A stretch of DNA of 38,276 bases. Source: Pelargonium nanum (taxonomy: Eukaryota > Streptophyta > Magnoliopsida > Geraniales > Geraniaceae). Positions 12,501 through 25,686 of this stretch are shown piece after piece. Location: the NCBI GenBank assembly GCA_036897485.1, contig JAYMTF010000368.1, forward strand, positions 1-38,276, given 5' to 3'. The translations under genes were made by a program, and so were the position numbers. The notes beneath the pieces are model-generated. The model was not told the origin of the DNA, did not search any database, and saw only the letters and a program-made list of their open reading frames with translations. The first letter of the stretch is position 1. Every line of letters starts with the position of its first letter.

Positions 12501-15500
12501 TATGGCATACTTTGTGTAGATAAGTAACATACACATAGTTTGAATTTGAGCTCCCTTAGTTTGCTCAAAATCTAATTGTTTTCCTTGTAAATGTTTTCCT
12601 TTCCATTTCAGTCCAGAGATGCCAAGATCAAGTTTCAGCGTGGAGCTTGATGCAGCCTATGCAACTTGGTTATCAAATGATGTAGCCTTGCTGTCAGCAA
12701 AAACTGGGGAACTTCTGTTGCTGACCCTTGTTTATGATGGGCGGTAGGTATAACAAGTAACCAGTCAGTGCAGAAGTCGTCATCATCATCATCATCACTT
12801 CTTTCGTCTGTTAGTGGTCTATGACCAGATTTAGTAATTAGAAATAATTTTTGGCTTGTCATTTGAGTAAATCTCTCAAAAGCTATTGATGCAATATTTT
12901 TTTAATTTTTGCAAGTTGCTTTGAAAGTTTTACATAATTACAAATTGCTTTTGAAGTGTTACAATTTTTTTTATATAAATTTTAATACATGCTCCTAAAA
13001 CATAAAATCGGTTACTTTGTTTAACTTGTTTTTTTTCTGGATTTTCTTCCCTCATACTTTAGTTCACTAGATTATGGTTGCCTGATGCTTAACAATTATG
13101 ATTATTTCAGTTCCAAGATTTGCTGCTGGAATGAATAGATAGATAGTGAGACGTGTAATGAATATCAAAATGAGAATAATGTAAAGCTTAAGTTCACAAG
13201 ATTATGGTTATCCAATGCATAGCAGTTATGAACAAATTTATGTGCAGCATCTTAAATTACATGTTGCTTTGAATATGCGTCCTTGATCATTTTCGATGTG
13301 GTCCCATAATTTGGCTAGTGCCAGTGATTTTTGAGTTAATTTATTTATTTTCACTTCTGCAGGGTTGTGCAGAGACTTGATCTCTCGAAGTCCAAGGCTT
13401 CAGTATTAAGTTCGGTTAGTAGTTAGTTCTATTTATCTTGTCGGTTTTTGTTGAATTTCACTCATACCCAAAAGGTTAAGCTATTAGATGGAGGGCCGGC
13501 TAGTATATCAAGTGATCTCAAACTTCACATTCTTTCAATGTGCATACTTTTAACAGTTTTATTTATCTTGTTGCTTCATGCGACTGCATTATTAACATCT
13601 GGTGGTTGTCTTGTAGGGGATTACAGCACTTGGGAATTCTCTATTTTTTCTTGGCAGTCGGTTGGGCGATAGTTTACTCGTGCAGTTCAGTTGTGGATCA
13701 GGAACATCTTCATCTGGGTTGAAGGAAGAGGTTTGTTTTAGAAGTCACCAAGTTTTATTTATGGCTACATGCAGCCTTTTCATGTAATTGCTCAGTTTTC
13801 TGAAACTAAATGGTGTTTGGCATCAAAATCTATCCCATCATGCGTATTGTTTCAACACATTTCATACTCAGTGAGATTTTAAAATAATTTTTCATTACCG
13901 TGTTTTGTATGTAATTTCTTATGTAAACATTAAGGATGCAATTGCTTTTACAGGTTGGAGACATTGAAGGTGATGTTCCATCAGCAAAGCGATTGCGTAT
14001 GTCGTCTTCAGATGCTTTGCAAGATATGGTTAGCGGTGAGGAGCTCTCCTTTTACGGTTCAGCTTCAAACAAAGCAGAATCAACACAGGTTTGCAATTAG
14101 ATCAATCTCTAGCTCTCTTTAGTAAAAGATTGTACTGGAACTATATGATCATAGAGAGTCGCAATACATACCTTTTCCCTTGTTTGCTGTCATTAGACCT
14201 TTTTTTCAATTAAGTTTTTATTTTTTCTACAATCTGTAATCATGAATGTTCCCCTCCATTGTCGTTTTTTAAATTCTTCTGTTCACATTTTGTGCTGCAG
14301 TTTCACCTTTCAAAACTTATATATGATTAATGTACTAATTTTTTTCTCTCCAGATTTTTAGTATCTAAATACTCTAGTTTTCATAAAATTGGATAACAAA
14401 TTGTGCTTCTGAAGTTAATTTTATCTTTCTATAATTACAATGGCCTTTGCGTGATCATATACTGCAATTTCCTTTCTGTTTAATATCATTATCTTCTGTT
14501 TTGCTTGCTTATTTTTTTATTGTATTATAAATGATTTGTTTGGTTGGAGTCAAACCTAGCATCTCGCTTGGAATCACCATCTTCTTCTTCTCGAATGCAG
14601 AAGACTTTTTCATTTGCAGTGAGGGATTCATTGATAAATGTTGGTCCTCTGAAGGACTTTTCATATGGCTTAAGGATGAATGCTGATGCTAATGCAACTG
14701 GAATTGCTAAGCAAAGTAATTATGAACTGGTAAGTTTGTATTGTCGAATTAGTATGCCAACTTTGCATTGGTAACATGATTAACTTTGACTTGTTTGTTG
14801 ACTAATTATATTTGTAACAATTTTATTTACACTGCTTAGTCATATCCAATATTGGTCATTGTTACATAGCATTCTGTATTCAGGTTTTATTTATCATTAT
14901 GTGATACCGCTTAGTTGTATCCAATACAGGCTATTGTCTTGTTGCATTCTGTATGTGTTTTTATATGTATCTAGGTATTTTGTTCTAGTCTTCTTGCATT
15001 GATTCACAGACTGAAATATCATGTATCTTTGGTAATACCTCAGTTGTGCTGTTCTGGTCATGGAAAGAATGGTTCCCTCTGTGTTCTTCAACAGTCGATT
15101 CGACCAGAAATGATTACTGAGGTTTGTGTGCACTCCAAATTGTAAACTATTTTAATTTTTGCTTGGTGTAGATCTACAGTCTGGTACTTTTAGTAATTAA
15201 AGTATTTGGAGTTTCTAGGTATCCATATTATGTAAATTATATCACAAATAACGAGTTTAGGTGTTTTAGGACAGACAATTGTTTTGGATACTTATGTTAA
15301 GAAACATGCATCATTCTAGACTTGGCTTAATCAACTCAGAAAAAAAGGATCAGGCTTAGATTCATCAAGAAAGTAGCCAGAGAACTAATGGTTTCAATGC
15401 TATTTATACTTATTTACATATGTTATATTGTATTATTACTACACTTTTTATGATTACGCAGTCCGAGTACTTATTTATGTACTCATATTTTAAAATATAT

Positions 15501-18500
15501 ATTATTCAGCAATAAGTTGTTTACTTGTTTTTATATGAACTTAATCAATATATTCTTGTTCCTATTTGGTTGTAATTTTCACTCTGCCGTATTTTGATTT
15601 TTATTGCATGTTATGTGAGTTGGTGTATTAACCGCTAAATTTCTTTTTAATCTTGTCATTGCTTCATTTAACATGTAACTTTCCATTTTAATTTTGTTTG
15701 TTAATATTATCTTTTTTGAACTTAGCAAAATTCAATCATAAGAGTGGAGATTAACTTTTAAACTGCCAGATGCTCTCCTATTTCCTAGTATGATTTTAGT
15801 AAATTGTTTGATTCTGTTTAATGGCTTACCATTACCAGACAATTATATGTTCGCTTTGAGCACCTGTCATTTTGTTATTTGATACTTTTTTTTTCCTTTC
15901 ATAAATATGTTATTTAAACGCAATTTCATATTGTGGACTTCAATTATTCTGTTCTTGAATGTAATACAAGTCATGCAATTCTGTGATTGGTAGGTGGAAC
16001 TGCCAGGTTGCAAAGGAATTTGGACGGTTTATCACAAAAGTGGCCGAGGTCATAATGTCGATTCCTCTAAAATGGCTGATGATGATGATGATGAGTATCA
16101 TGCATATCTCATCATCAGTCTGGAGGCTCGTACTATGGTAATCTCATTATATTTTGTTTGAAATTTAAGTTAACAATATCTGCAAACTTCTACATCATGG
16201 ATTGTGGATACAAATATGTGCTTTTCTTGTCATTTCTAATCTTGACATGGTTATGATGGTTTAAGGCATTTATGAAGGGTGATACTTGATTTTGATTTCC
16301 TTTGTGTAGAGGACCAGCTCAACTAAAAGGTTAAGCTAAGAGTTGAATTCCCAACTTTAATTTTATACATTGACACGACTCTTTCGTGCAATCCCATTAT
16401 CGCTTTGCTCATGATCCATGCACATGTCTTCTTCTTGCCTTGTGATAGAATTGAACAAAAAATTTAATAATCAAATTGACTGTATGACTTGAACCTGTGA
16501 CCTCTTAGTCAATTGGGCTCTGATACCACGTAGATGACTAACTCAAGTAAAAGTGTAAGCTAATAGTTGAAGACCCAACTTTAATGTTATACTAACACTT
16601 CGTAATTGATCAGTGTATCTTACATGAATCCTTCCTGCACGTTCAGGAAACTGTTCTTTCTTGCTCCTTTTCAGGAATACTCCTAAAACTGGAGCTATAA
16701 TTAAAATGTTTTGGCGGCTTGAAATTTTCTTTATTTAGCGTTTTTTCTTGTACTTAATTTTTTGCTAAGCAATAATTATCACTTGATTTTATTAACAGTT
16801 TAAGTATATTGGAATGTTTAAGATTTTAAGGCACATGTTTTAACATTTCTCATTGAAGAGTTTATGGCATGTCCAGCATTATTGCCCAAGCGATTAGTGG
16901 AATTGGGTAATGATGGTTAGAGATCTAGGAAGGACATGGTTAAAAACATTAGAATTTGAAAGAAGTTTTGCAACTATGGAACTGTAGTCTGCAGGGAATA
17001 TTTGAAAGAAGTTTTAGGGATTAATTGTATATTAAATCTGGAAAGAAACTGGAGAAGCCATAAATTTATACAAGTTACCCCTAACTTTGTAATAAGTTTC
17101 CACTGCATGCTGTAAAGAAACAGGTGCCTCGTATATTTCTCATCTATCAAACTTTGCAACCATGGTTTTTTATCATGTGGAGCTTCCATGTGACATCAAA
17201 TTGAGATGAAGATTTTATGGTTTTGTAAGTTGATTTTTAGTAGTTTAGGGTAAAATCTCTTTTAATTTGGATTCTAGGTTTAAGAGCTCTTAGATTTTTC
17301 TGCAAGTAATTGCCATTGTGCAAGCTGTTTGAAGTTCAACTTTGATGGTCAGAACTAGCTTCTCTCTCTGCATGCAGTTTTTTACACGAATGATTAATAG
17401 TCAGCTTATGTTTGATGACTAGGTACTTGAAACTGCTGATCTTCTGTCTGAAGTTACTGAGAGCGTAGATTATTACGTTCAAGGACGTACAATAGCAGCT
17501 GGAAACTTATTTGGGAGGCAAGTATATGTTTGTTACCTGTTATCTGATTTCACTCTTTTTTCATGTTGTTAGAGTATCCCCCATCTATTGTATGTGAAGT
17601 TTGAGATTGCTTCATAAACCAGTCGGATCCCTTTCCCTTATAGAAATGTTTTAGGTTGAAAACTTACTGTAGTATTATAGCTGGTTTGATCTTGGCCTTT
17701 AGGCCTTTGCTTATTTGTTTTGCCTCTCCATTTATTCTTGGTCCACCATTGGGGTATTGCTGTACGAGTATATTTAAATAATCATTTGAATTTTTATGGA
17801 CCTCTTTAATTGGATGATACTTCACACTTATTGTCTCTACTATCCTTTCTTTCAGGCGCCGAGTTGTTCAAGTCTATGAACGTGGTGCACGAATCCTAGA
17901 TGGTTCTTATATGACACAAGATTTAAGCTTGGGATCTTCTAGTTCTGAATCTGTCTTGGGTTCTGAGAATTGCACTGTGCTGTCAGTATCCATTGCTGAT
18001 CCGTATGTATTGCTAAGAATGACCGATGGAAGTATTCGGCTTCTTGTTGGAGGTATTTTAGAGTCCTGAATCTATGCCGAAAGTTACTTATGATCTTCTT
18101 CTTGATTTTCAATTTCCTATTATTATGCCTCATTGTAAAGACTGCTAATCTGAGCTGTTTGAATGATGTTTTTTCAACGTCTCTGCCTTGTCTTTAATAC
18201 ATTTTAACATATTATGCTTTATAATCGCCAATATACAGTTCTTTCTTCTAAGTTGCATTTCCTATTATTAAGTAGAGTTCATCAAGTCCTTACTGTTTGA
18301 AGGGTGAAGCACCCCTACCCTGTCTCAAATATATTTTGACCTGAATAGACTTTTATTTCTCTAGAGGAGGACACATGTCCCATTTGAGATCAGATGGGGC
18401 CTTTACTCAATCTTACAAGTGAGCAATTATCGTTTCTGTGTTACCTCCTTTGGTATCAAGTTGGCCATCCATGCTGATCATTCCATATTTGGTTATGCTG

Positions 18501-21500
18501 GAGGGTCCCACTGCCCTAGATTCTGGTTATAATCTTGACCATGTCACATAGGTTACACGGTTCAATTTGGGAACCCATTTGCATATTTTACTGGAGAACC
18601 CATAAAGATAACTTGTTCTTGTTTTAGACAAATGTTAGAAAATCTATGTTATTTTTTTCATTTTGTTGATAGTACCTTAAGTCCCATCAGCTATTGGAGT
18701 TGTTCAAATCATATCTATAGGCGGACACTTTGTGAATCTAGACGCAGATATGGCGTGCACTCTATTTTTAGCCTATTCAGTTTTCTTGTTCCCTTTGAGT
18801 GGTTTGTTATCCACACTCATGCTGAACTTTGATCTGCAGATCCTTCAACTTGCACTGTTTCTGTAAATACTCCAGCATCCTTTGAGAGCTCAACAAAATT
18901 GATCTCTTCATGTACACTGTATCACGATAAAGGGCCCGAACCATGGCTACGGAAGGCGAGTACTGATGCATGGCTTTCTACAGGTGTAAGTGAAGCAATT
19001 GATGGTGCTGATGGTTCACTGCATGATCAGGGTGATATATATTGTGTTGTTTGTTATGAAACTGGTGCCCTAGAAATATTTGATGTGCCCAATTTCAACT
19101 GTGTTTTCTATGTGGATAAATTTGCATCTGGGAAGACGCAGCTTTCTGATACATTCAGTTCAGAACAGCCAAATGATGCTCAGAAAGGATCAAACAAAAT
19201 TCCTGAAGAAGTGGCTGGTCAAGGCAGGAAAGAAAATATGCAGAACATGAAGGTTGTTGAGTTGGCTATGCAGAGATGGTCAGGACAGCATAGCCGTCCT
19301 TTTCTTTTCGCTATATTGACAGATGGGACAATTCTTTGTTACCATGCTTACCTATTTGAAAGTCCCGAGAAGATTGAGGATCAAAGTTCTGGTAGCTTAA
19401 GCAGTGTTAGCTCTTCTAGACTTAGAAATTTGAGATTTGTCCGTGTTCCCTTGGACACATACACTAGGGAAGAGACATCTGGAAACTCAGGTCGGAGAAT
19501 AACCATTTTTAAAAATATTGGTAGTTATCAGGGGTTGTTCCTTTCTGGGTCCAGACCTGCCTGGTTCATGGTTTTCAGAGAACGGCTTCGAATTCATCCA
19601 CAGGTGAGAAATTTGCTTTTCTCCTCTCCACTTCAGTATGCTCAGTCATCATATGAAATAGGAATATTTGAAGTATTATTGTTGCCATGTCAGTTGACAT
19701 TGCCTCTAGTCTCAGATAATTTGCTACCAAATCCTGGCGGATCAATGGTTATAACTTGGATTTAACATAGAAGTATGCAGTACCATTACTAAAAACCATC
19801 TACTTTTACACAACGTAGTTTTGTACCCATTTTTCAGTTGTCATTTAATTAATGATCTCAGATCATAGGTTTTGATATTGGAAGTTGAATCAAATGTAAG
19901 CATGTAAGGCCATAATTAACTGATGAGTCCTTTTTCTCCTTTTTTGTTGTTCATTTCTTTCTCATAGCTTGATGCTGCAAAAGGAATATGATGCTTACCA
20001 TTTTAATTTATCCCCATTTGGAGACCACTAAATGCAACATAGAATTTGAAACTATGAAACCAAAATAAATATTATGTTGCTGCAGAGTTACTAATATGAT
20101 TTCATCCTTTGCAGCTATGTGACGGATCTATTGTTGCCTTCACTGTTCTGCACAATGTTAATTGTAACCATGGCCTCATATATGTAACCTCACAGGTTAG
20201 AGGATATAAAGCTTCTTTTTTCTTGTTGATTTTCTTATTTATTTGTTATTTATTATTTCACATTTATGTTTATTAGGGTGTTCTGAAAATTTGCCAACTT
20301 CCACCGATAACAAGCTACGACAACTATTGGCCAGTACAAAAAGTGGGTTCTCTCTGTTTCCTGTTATTCCATACTTGCATCTAGATTAACATAGTTAACA
20401 TTTTTCAGACTGAGGTATTCATTTAAATTTTTGTCATTCCTTAGATTCCATTGAAAGGTACTCCACATCAAGTGACTTACTTTGCCGAGAAGAACTTGTA
20501 CCCACTGATAGTTTCAGTTCCTGTGAGTTTACCAAATTCCCTTTTCATGTTTAACTATATTAGCTTTCTTACATATTTCTGATTACCTTTTTTTTTCCCG
20601 AGCTAATACGTAGTCACACAGCGGGGATCCACCCCATTTAGTTATTTCAAAATTTGATATCAGCATTATGATTGTCTTTTACAACTTTAGCGTGCTGATA
20701 TCATCTATTTTGTTACACTTTGTACTTCTGATTCAGTTAGGAACTATATGTTTGTCATCAATGCCTGTGAGGCATTGAGTAACTTTGGCAGAGAATTGCG
20801 TTGCCTTAGTATATTTAAACTTCAATGGTAAATTTTTTTTGATTTGTCAATTTGGTGACAACTCTCAATCTTCTTACATATAATCACTAAATAAATATTA
20901 TTATTCGTTCTGGAATATGTAGCCCTGATGGATGTCTTTCTTTCTCGGGGATTCTAAGGGTTGAAGTAATGTTGGTATATTTATACAATTTCTCTGATTC
21001 ATTAATGCTAGTCCTAATTATTTTCTGCAGGTTCAAAAACCATTAAATCAAGTTCTTTCAACTCTTGTTGACCAAGATGCTGGCCATCAGATTGAGAATC
21101 ATAACTTAAGTTCAGATGAACTGCAGCGGACTTACACTGTAGATGAATTTGAGGTTAGGATTTTGGAACCAGAAAAGTCTGGTGGTCCATGGACTACTGC
21201 GGCTAAAATTCAAATGCAACCTTCTGAAAATGCATTGACCGTACGAGTGGTTACTCTCTTTGTAAGTTGAATCCCTCTTTGTTTTCTTTGTTATATTGTG
21301 TGTGTCTCAGGGTTACGGTGCCTATAACAAAATACGTCTTTGGTATGTCTGCCTGCTTCAATGCAGAATTCAACAACAAAGGAGAATGATACACTTCTGG
21401 CAATTGGTACAGCATATGTGCAAGGGGAGGATGTCGCTGCTAGAGGACGCGTTCTTTTGTTTTCTGTTGAAAAGGATTCTGATAAACATAAAAATTCGGG

Positions 21501-24181
21501 CGCGGTAGAGGTAAGCCTTTAAACCTGTACTTGCAGGGTCTGCTCATGTCTTCTTATCGTCGAGCACTTGAACTAGTGACCCTTGTTTAATTCAATTCTT
21601 ATGAACTATGCCTTTTCTCGTCTTACCCATCTAGGAACATTGCCTTTTCAGGTTTCCGAGGTCTACTCTAAAGAGTTGAAGGGTGCTATTTCTGCTTTAG
21701 CCTCACTTCAGGGCCATCTATTAATTGCTTCTGGTCCTAAAGTTATTTTACACAAGTGGACTGGTACTGAGCTGAATGGAATTGCATTTTACGATGTTCC
21801 ACCGCTATATGTTGTGAGCCTAAATATCGTACGTTTCTTCTCCCCAACACCTCTTAAAATTTATTTCGTTGAAATGTCCATGTACAAGTTCTTGAACCTG
21901 TTACTCCCTACCGGCTTTTGTTTCAATATGCTACTGTGTCAAGAGTGGACTTTTTGAGATATTATAATTTGTTTTGAGCAACACATTTTCTGGTGTAAAG
22001 TCGTAAACACTTACCAAAGACAGATCTGACCATGTAAATTATTTGCGCGGAGATGATCAGGATTAATCTACTGTTCCCATCAAAGGCTGGATTTGCTATA
22101 CTACATGATTATACATTTATGTGGAATTATGTTAGAATGCTTTTTTCATTTCTTTGTAGTAATGTTGTATATAAAAGTTACGATATTTCAATTGTATCTA
22201 TTCTCGAGCAACAAATGCCTGAACCCCACAAAACATTTTCAGGTCAAGAATTTTATCCTCATCGGTGACATTCACAAAAGCATTTACTTCCTTAGTTGGA
22301 AGGAACAGGGAGCTCAACTTAGCCTTTTGGCCAAAGATTTTGGGTCCCTCGATTGTTTTGCCACAGAGTTTTTGATTGACGGCAGTACATTGAGCCTTGC
22401 AGTTTCAGACGAGCAAAAGAACATCCAGGTTATTACTTTTTTTATGATCATACATTTATCATGGATTCTTTTGATATCAACTTGACATTTTAGGCATTCC
22501 TGTTTTCCAGTCTTTTTGTTTATGTTTGTTTGTTTTTTAATAGAGTCTGAAGTAAAATGATGTATAATGTTGTAGCAATCTTCTAACTATTTAGCTCCAA
22601 CCCTTTCTATGGTTTCCTTATATGTGATTTTTGTTACCTTCACATCTGACTATTGCACATCCCGTTACCAATATATTCACTCGATTCATGCATACATTGC
22701 TCCTCGCAGAATGTATTTATAATATGCAAACTTAAAATCATCACATTGTGTAAGATTTTGGTGTTTCAGTGACAGTTACTTATTGAGAATACTGTCTGTT
22801 AGTAACTTATTCCTCATGGGTGTAATAAACCGAAGGGCACATGCTTCAACTTGTAATTCTAATCCTTGGTTTCATATTTTTTCTGCATAGATGGAGTAGC
22901 ATCATCTAATGACACCCATAAGTTTTCAAATGACAACTTTTTCAAAGTAATGTTGTATGTTGTCCAGTATACTCCGTCTCAAAATAAGTAGCATGTTTTC
23001 CTCACATTTTTGTCCCAAAAGAAGAGTCATCTTTCCTTTTTAGGAAGTCAATTATGCATGAAATACCAACATTATCCCTATAATAATAAGTTAGTCAGTA
23101 TCCTTTAAGTTTATTACAACACACGCCTTTGGGGATGTAAGAGGAAATGCAAAACACTAACTAATTTCTCCTTAATTTTTCACAAGTACAAAGCAAAGAC
23201 ACTCGTTTTAGGACACGAAGAATTAGAATAGCTAACAAGATCTTCCTTTATTTTATTTATCTCTGTCCATTGCTTCATACTTGATTGAAAATATCTCTTG
23301 AGTTATGCAGTGATAAGAGAATAAATTTCGGTTTTGTTATTGACGAGGTTGTTTTCATTTCGAGTATGACAGATATTTTACTATGCACCGAAGATGTCAG
23401 AGAGTTGGAAAGGACAAAAGTTGCTTTCGAGGGCTGAATTTCACGTCGGAGCACATGTTACAAAATTCTTGCGGTTGCAGATGCTCAGTGCTACTCCCGG
23501 ATCCGATAAAACGAATCGCTTTGCTCTACTGTTCGGTACTCTGGATGGTAGCATGGGCTGCATTGCACCGCTTGACGAGCTAACATTTCGTAGACTTCAG
23601 TCTCTACAAAAGAAGCTTGTTGATGCCGTTCCTCATGTTGCGGGTCTGAACCCAAAGTCGTTCCGTCAGTTCCGCTCGAATGGGAAAGTTCACCGTCCTG
23701 GCCCTGACAGCATAGTTGACTGCGAGCTACTTTGCCAGTAAGTTCGATCTTCCACCAAACCTTTATTTTGCCTAAAAGTGAAATGGACTCGTTTCCATTG
23801 GAAGCCGTTTTGCAATTATATTCGTGAAAAGATAAAACAGTGTCAAAATGTGAAGTGCCTCTTGTCCTCCATAAATTTTAGTAGTGCTCTAGCTGTTTTA
23901 GCGCGCAGTCACAATTCACTGCGATCTTGAATAAATCCATTCTTTTAATTTGAAGTTTATAGCTTAGATTGTTACAAACCCCTCGCCTTCCTTGTACAAC
24001 AATTATCGGGAAATATCCAATAAGTGGTAGGACTGAAAATAATGTACTATGTTTTATATTTTGCAGTTACGAGATGCTGCCATTTGAAGATCAGCTTGAA
24101 ATCTCCAATCAGATCGGAACTACTCGCACGCAAATCCTGGCTAATTTGAACGATCTCACTCTAGGAACAAGCTTCTTGTGA
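6562..24181 (+). CDS. CPSF160: CPSF160: cleavage and polyadenylation specificity factor subunit 1, 26 exons
   Basis: The exons are 6562-6875, 8599-8745, 9175-9328, 9519-9648, 11036-11181, 11778-11873, 12034-12086, 12612-12743, 13363-13414, 13617-13730, 13954-14088, 14601-14729, 15044-15121, 15994-16137, 17423-17517, 17856-18052, 18840-19603, 20115-20195, 20277-20342, 20445-20522, 21031-21261, 21367-21510, 21652-21828, 22243-22428, 23373-23737 and 24067-24181. All join in frame (4323 nt, 1440 residues), close to the ~1440 residues known for plant CPSF160. The protein is the beta-propeller scaffold of the nuclear complex that binds the AAUAAA region. Visible parts are an N-terminal propeller, a basic patch AKRLRM (457-462; possible nuclear signal), an Asp run at 589-593, and a C-terminal CPSF_A domain from about 1070 to 1405. 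Intron 15 (17518-17855) has a GC donor; the other introns are GT-AG. Start context is AAAATGAGC. The copy appears intact. Confidence 0.97.
7613..7731 (+). mobile_element. TRIM/LTR-retroelement remnant in CPSF160 intron 1
   Basis: The sequence begins TGTTGAAGTATCCCACATTG, typical of plant LTR ends, and runs about 108 bp to a tRNA-primer-type site GTTATCAGAGC at 7721-7731 (plant consensus TGGTATCAGAGC, initiator-Met tRNA). Internal-looking sequence follows to about 7830. No second LTR or coding sequence is visible, so this is a partial or decayed short element. Confidence 0.6.
16311..16598 (-). mobile_element. TRIM-like retroelement with two short LTRs in CPSF160 intron 14
   Basis: Two similar ~67-bp segments (16311-16377 and 16531-16598) share AACT.AA..AAAAG..TAAGCTAA.AGTTGAA and CCCAACTTTAAT.TTATAC. 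Between them, beside the second, the minus strand carries TGGTATCAGAGCCC (16515-16528), an exact plant initiator-Met primer-binding site. Two LTRs, a primer site and only ~150 internal bp fit a terminal-repeat retrotransposon in miniature. No clear target duplication is seen. Confidence 0.7.
17564..17700 (+). mobile_element. Decayed TRIM copy in CPSF160 intron 15
   Basis: This stretch follows the same order of words as the 7.6-kb remnant: a start like TGTTGTTAGAGTATCCC, then ATGTGAAG, ACCAGT.GGA.CC, then TATAGCTGGTTTGATCTTGG where the other has TATCAGAGCTGGTTTGGTCTTGG. It is more diverged and has lost the primer-site match. Confidence 0.5.
22971..23222. mobile_element. Stowaway-like (Tc1/mariner) MITE remnant in CPSF160 intron 24
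   Basis: The left edge has TACTCCGTCTCAAAATAAGT, matching the widespread plant Stowaway terminus (CTCCGTCTCAAAATAAGTG). Near 23199-23222 an inverted, decayed counterpart reads GACACTCGTTTTAGGACACG. Length is about 250 bp, usual for the class. It is noncoding and diverged; the exact right end is uncertain. Confidence 0.55.
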
Positions 24182-25172
24182 TTTAAGCGGACGCAAAAGC
24201 AAATTCGAGGTACATTTTCAGCAAGCTTAAAACTATCTTTATACCTTTTTGTTTTGTTCATCGAATCGTTTGTAACCTATGTGATGCACACCTGCATTTA
24301 CACAATGTAGTTTCGGTAGAACGGGAATGCTGCTACCGTGTGATCTTGAGATCGCGTGTTCGATTAAGAGAAACAGTCAACAAAAGTCAATGCATTCATA
24401 ACTTCTCTCGATTCCCGCTATGGTGGAACACTCTTGCACTTGGCTTCTCGTCTCTATATCGAAGTACCAGAGCTCGTTGTAATTTTATTGTCTCAATCGT
24501 TAAACCCTAATCGGAGATTCATTTGTGCATTAAACTACAAATCCCCATTGTTTTTTATGGATTACTAGTTCTAATCTTGCTGTGTTCTTGGTTACATGTT
24601 GATGTCAATTTTTTTTCTTTTTTCTTTTAACTCAGTCGATATCATGCTAAGTTGAGCGGTTTGTTTCAGTATCTCTATATTCGGACATTAGGTTGAACCG
24701 GTTTATTATAATAAATAGCTAGGGATAGAGTTGACAATTCAAATTGTTTTCGGGTTCGGTTCGAAGAAGTCTAGCCTAAACCCGACCTCATGGTAGTTTT
24801 TGGATTTCGAGTTGTGTTGGGTTATTAAATTTTAAGTTTGAAATGTGTGGATCCGTCCCATCCGTAATTTTCACATGATAAATCCGACTAAAAATTGATC
24901 AAATCAGCTTTTGGTTGGATCATCTTTTTTTTCGGATTCAAATTGTTGACAGTTAATTGAATGAGTACTAAATTTATAAAAATATTGAAAATTATGTACT
25001 AAATCTAAATTCAGAATATAAAACATGATATAATATTTCATTTTATTACCATGTAAATATGAAAAATTCGTAACTTTCTGTCTGAAACTCTTAAAATATG
25101 AAGAAAAATGAGTACTACAAAAAGTATACTAGTAAAATAAAATTAGAATACGATTATTCATCCGATTATAAC
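24182..25172. other. Convergent 3' intergenic region between CPSF160 and the SAP gene
   Basis: About 1 kb between two genes whose 3' ends face each other. It holds the CPSF160 3' UTR (no stop-proximal signal stands out; AATAAA occurs near 24710) and the SAP 3' UTR on the other strand. From about 24726 a remnant starts with TAGAGTTGACAATTC and continues with GGGTTCGGTT-type text to about 24960; this terminal motif recurs elsewhere in the window. No gene is supportable. Confidence 0.5.
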
Positions 25173-25553
25173 CTAAATCCTTTGTTCCAACTTATCGGCC
25201 TTGCAAATAGGGTTTTGCTTGGCCAAAACTTCCCGACCCGTGACCTTGAAATCAACTTCACACGAGTGCACTTCCGGATACCTATGGACCCCGCAAAACA
25301 CGTCTCCGCATCGACATTCAAATCCCAACAGACCGACCTTCTTGTTGCAACTCTTGCATCTTTTTCTATCGCCTTTATTTGGATTTGCTGTCTTAGAAGA
25401 TTCTCCGTCTTTTATCTTGAACGATTCCATCACCTTCGCGGCCTGGTTAGCAAGGCCGTCTTTGAGAAAATCCCTGTAGCACTTCGAGCACATGTTTCGG
25501 TTCTCCGGCAATCCGAAGAATCCGCAACCCTTCGCACATAGAGATGGATCCAT
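25173..25553 (-). CDS. Short A20/AN1 zinc-finger stress-associated protein (SAP), intronless
   Basis: A single 126-residue reading frame. The A20 finger is C6-x3-C10-x11-C22-x2-C25 and the AN1 finger is C66-x2-C69-x10-C80-x1-C82-x4-C87-x2-H90-x5-H96-x1-C98; every zinc ligand is present. The C-terminus has the usual VTGRE and ADKLE words. Plant SAPs are cytosolic/nuclear proteins induced by cold, salt, drought or metals; several bind ubiquitin or act as E3 ligases. Most are ~150-175 residues; this one is short, with a linker of only ~40 residues, resembling Arabidopsis SAP10 in size. Lack of introns is usual for the family. A TATA box lies 126 bp upstream. The gene is convergent with CPSF160. 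The family call is firm; the stress role is by family only. Confidence 0.96.
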   Translation of the reverse strand: MDPSLCAKGCGFFGLPENRNMCSKCYRDFLKDGLANQAAKVMESFKIKDGESSKTANPNKGDRKRCKSCNKKVGLLGFECRCGDVFCGVHRYPEVHSCEVDFKVTGREVLAKQNPICKADKLEQRI

Positions 25554-25678
25554 GAAAAAAGAGCTTGGTAGTGAGTGAAGATGGTTTTTATCTTTCTTTT
25601 TTTCCTCTCTTTCTCTTGCTGTTGTACACGATTCTTGAGAGTTGAGAATTGTGAATTTACAAATTGTGAGTGTGTGTC

Positions 25679-25686
25679 TATTTATA
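25679..25686 (-). promoter_or_regulatory. TATA box of the SAP gene
   Basis: TATAAATA on the minus strand, 126 bp upstream of the SAP start codon. This would place transcription start near 25650 and give a leader of about 95 nt, a plausible length. A CCAAT-type word (CCAATTG) lies just upstream at about 25691-25697. Confidence 0.65.

Noticed and set aside
12777-12797. CAT-type trinucleotide repeat just after CPSF160 exon 8
   Set aside because: Short intronic microsatellite, noncoding.
19604-19765. Reading frame continuing past CPSF160 exon 17
   Set aside because: It runs past a good donor (CACAG|GTGAGA) into intron; exon 18 resumes the family sequence. Intron retention could make a truncated product but nothing here supports it.
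25098-25541. A 147-codon plus-strand frame overlapping the SAP gene
   Set aside because: It is antisense to both zinc fingers, whose ligands are all present on the minus strand.
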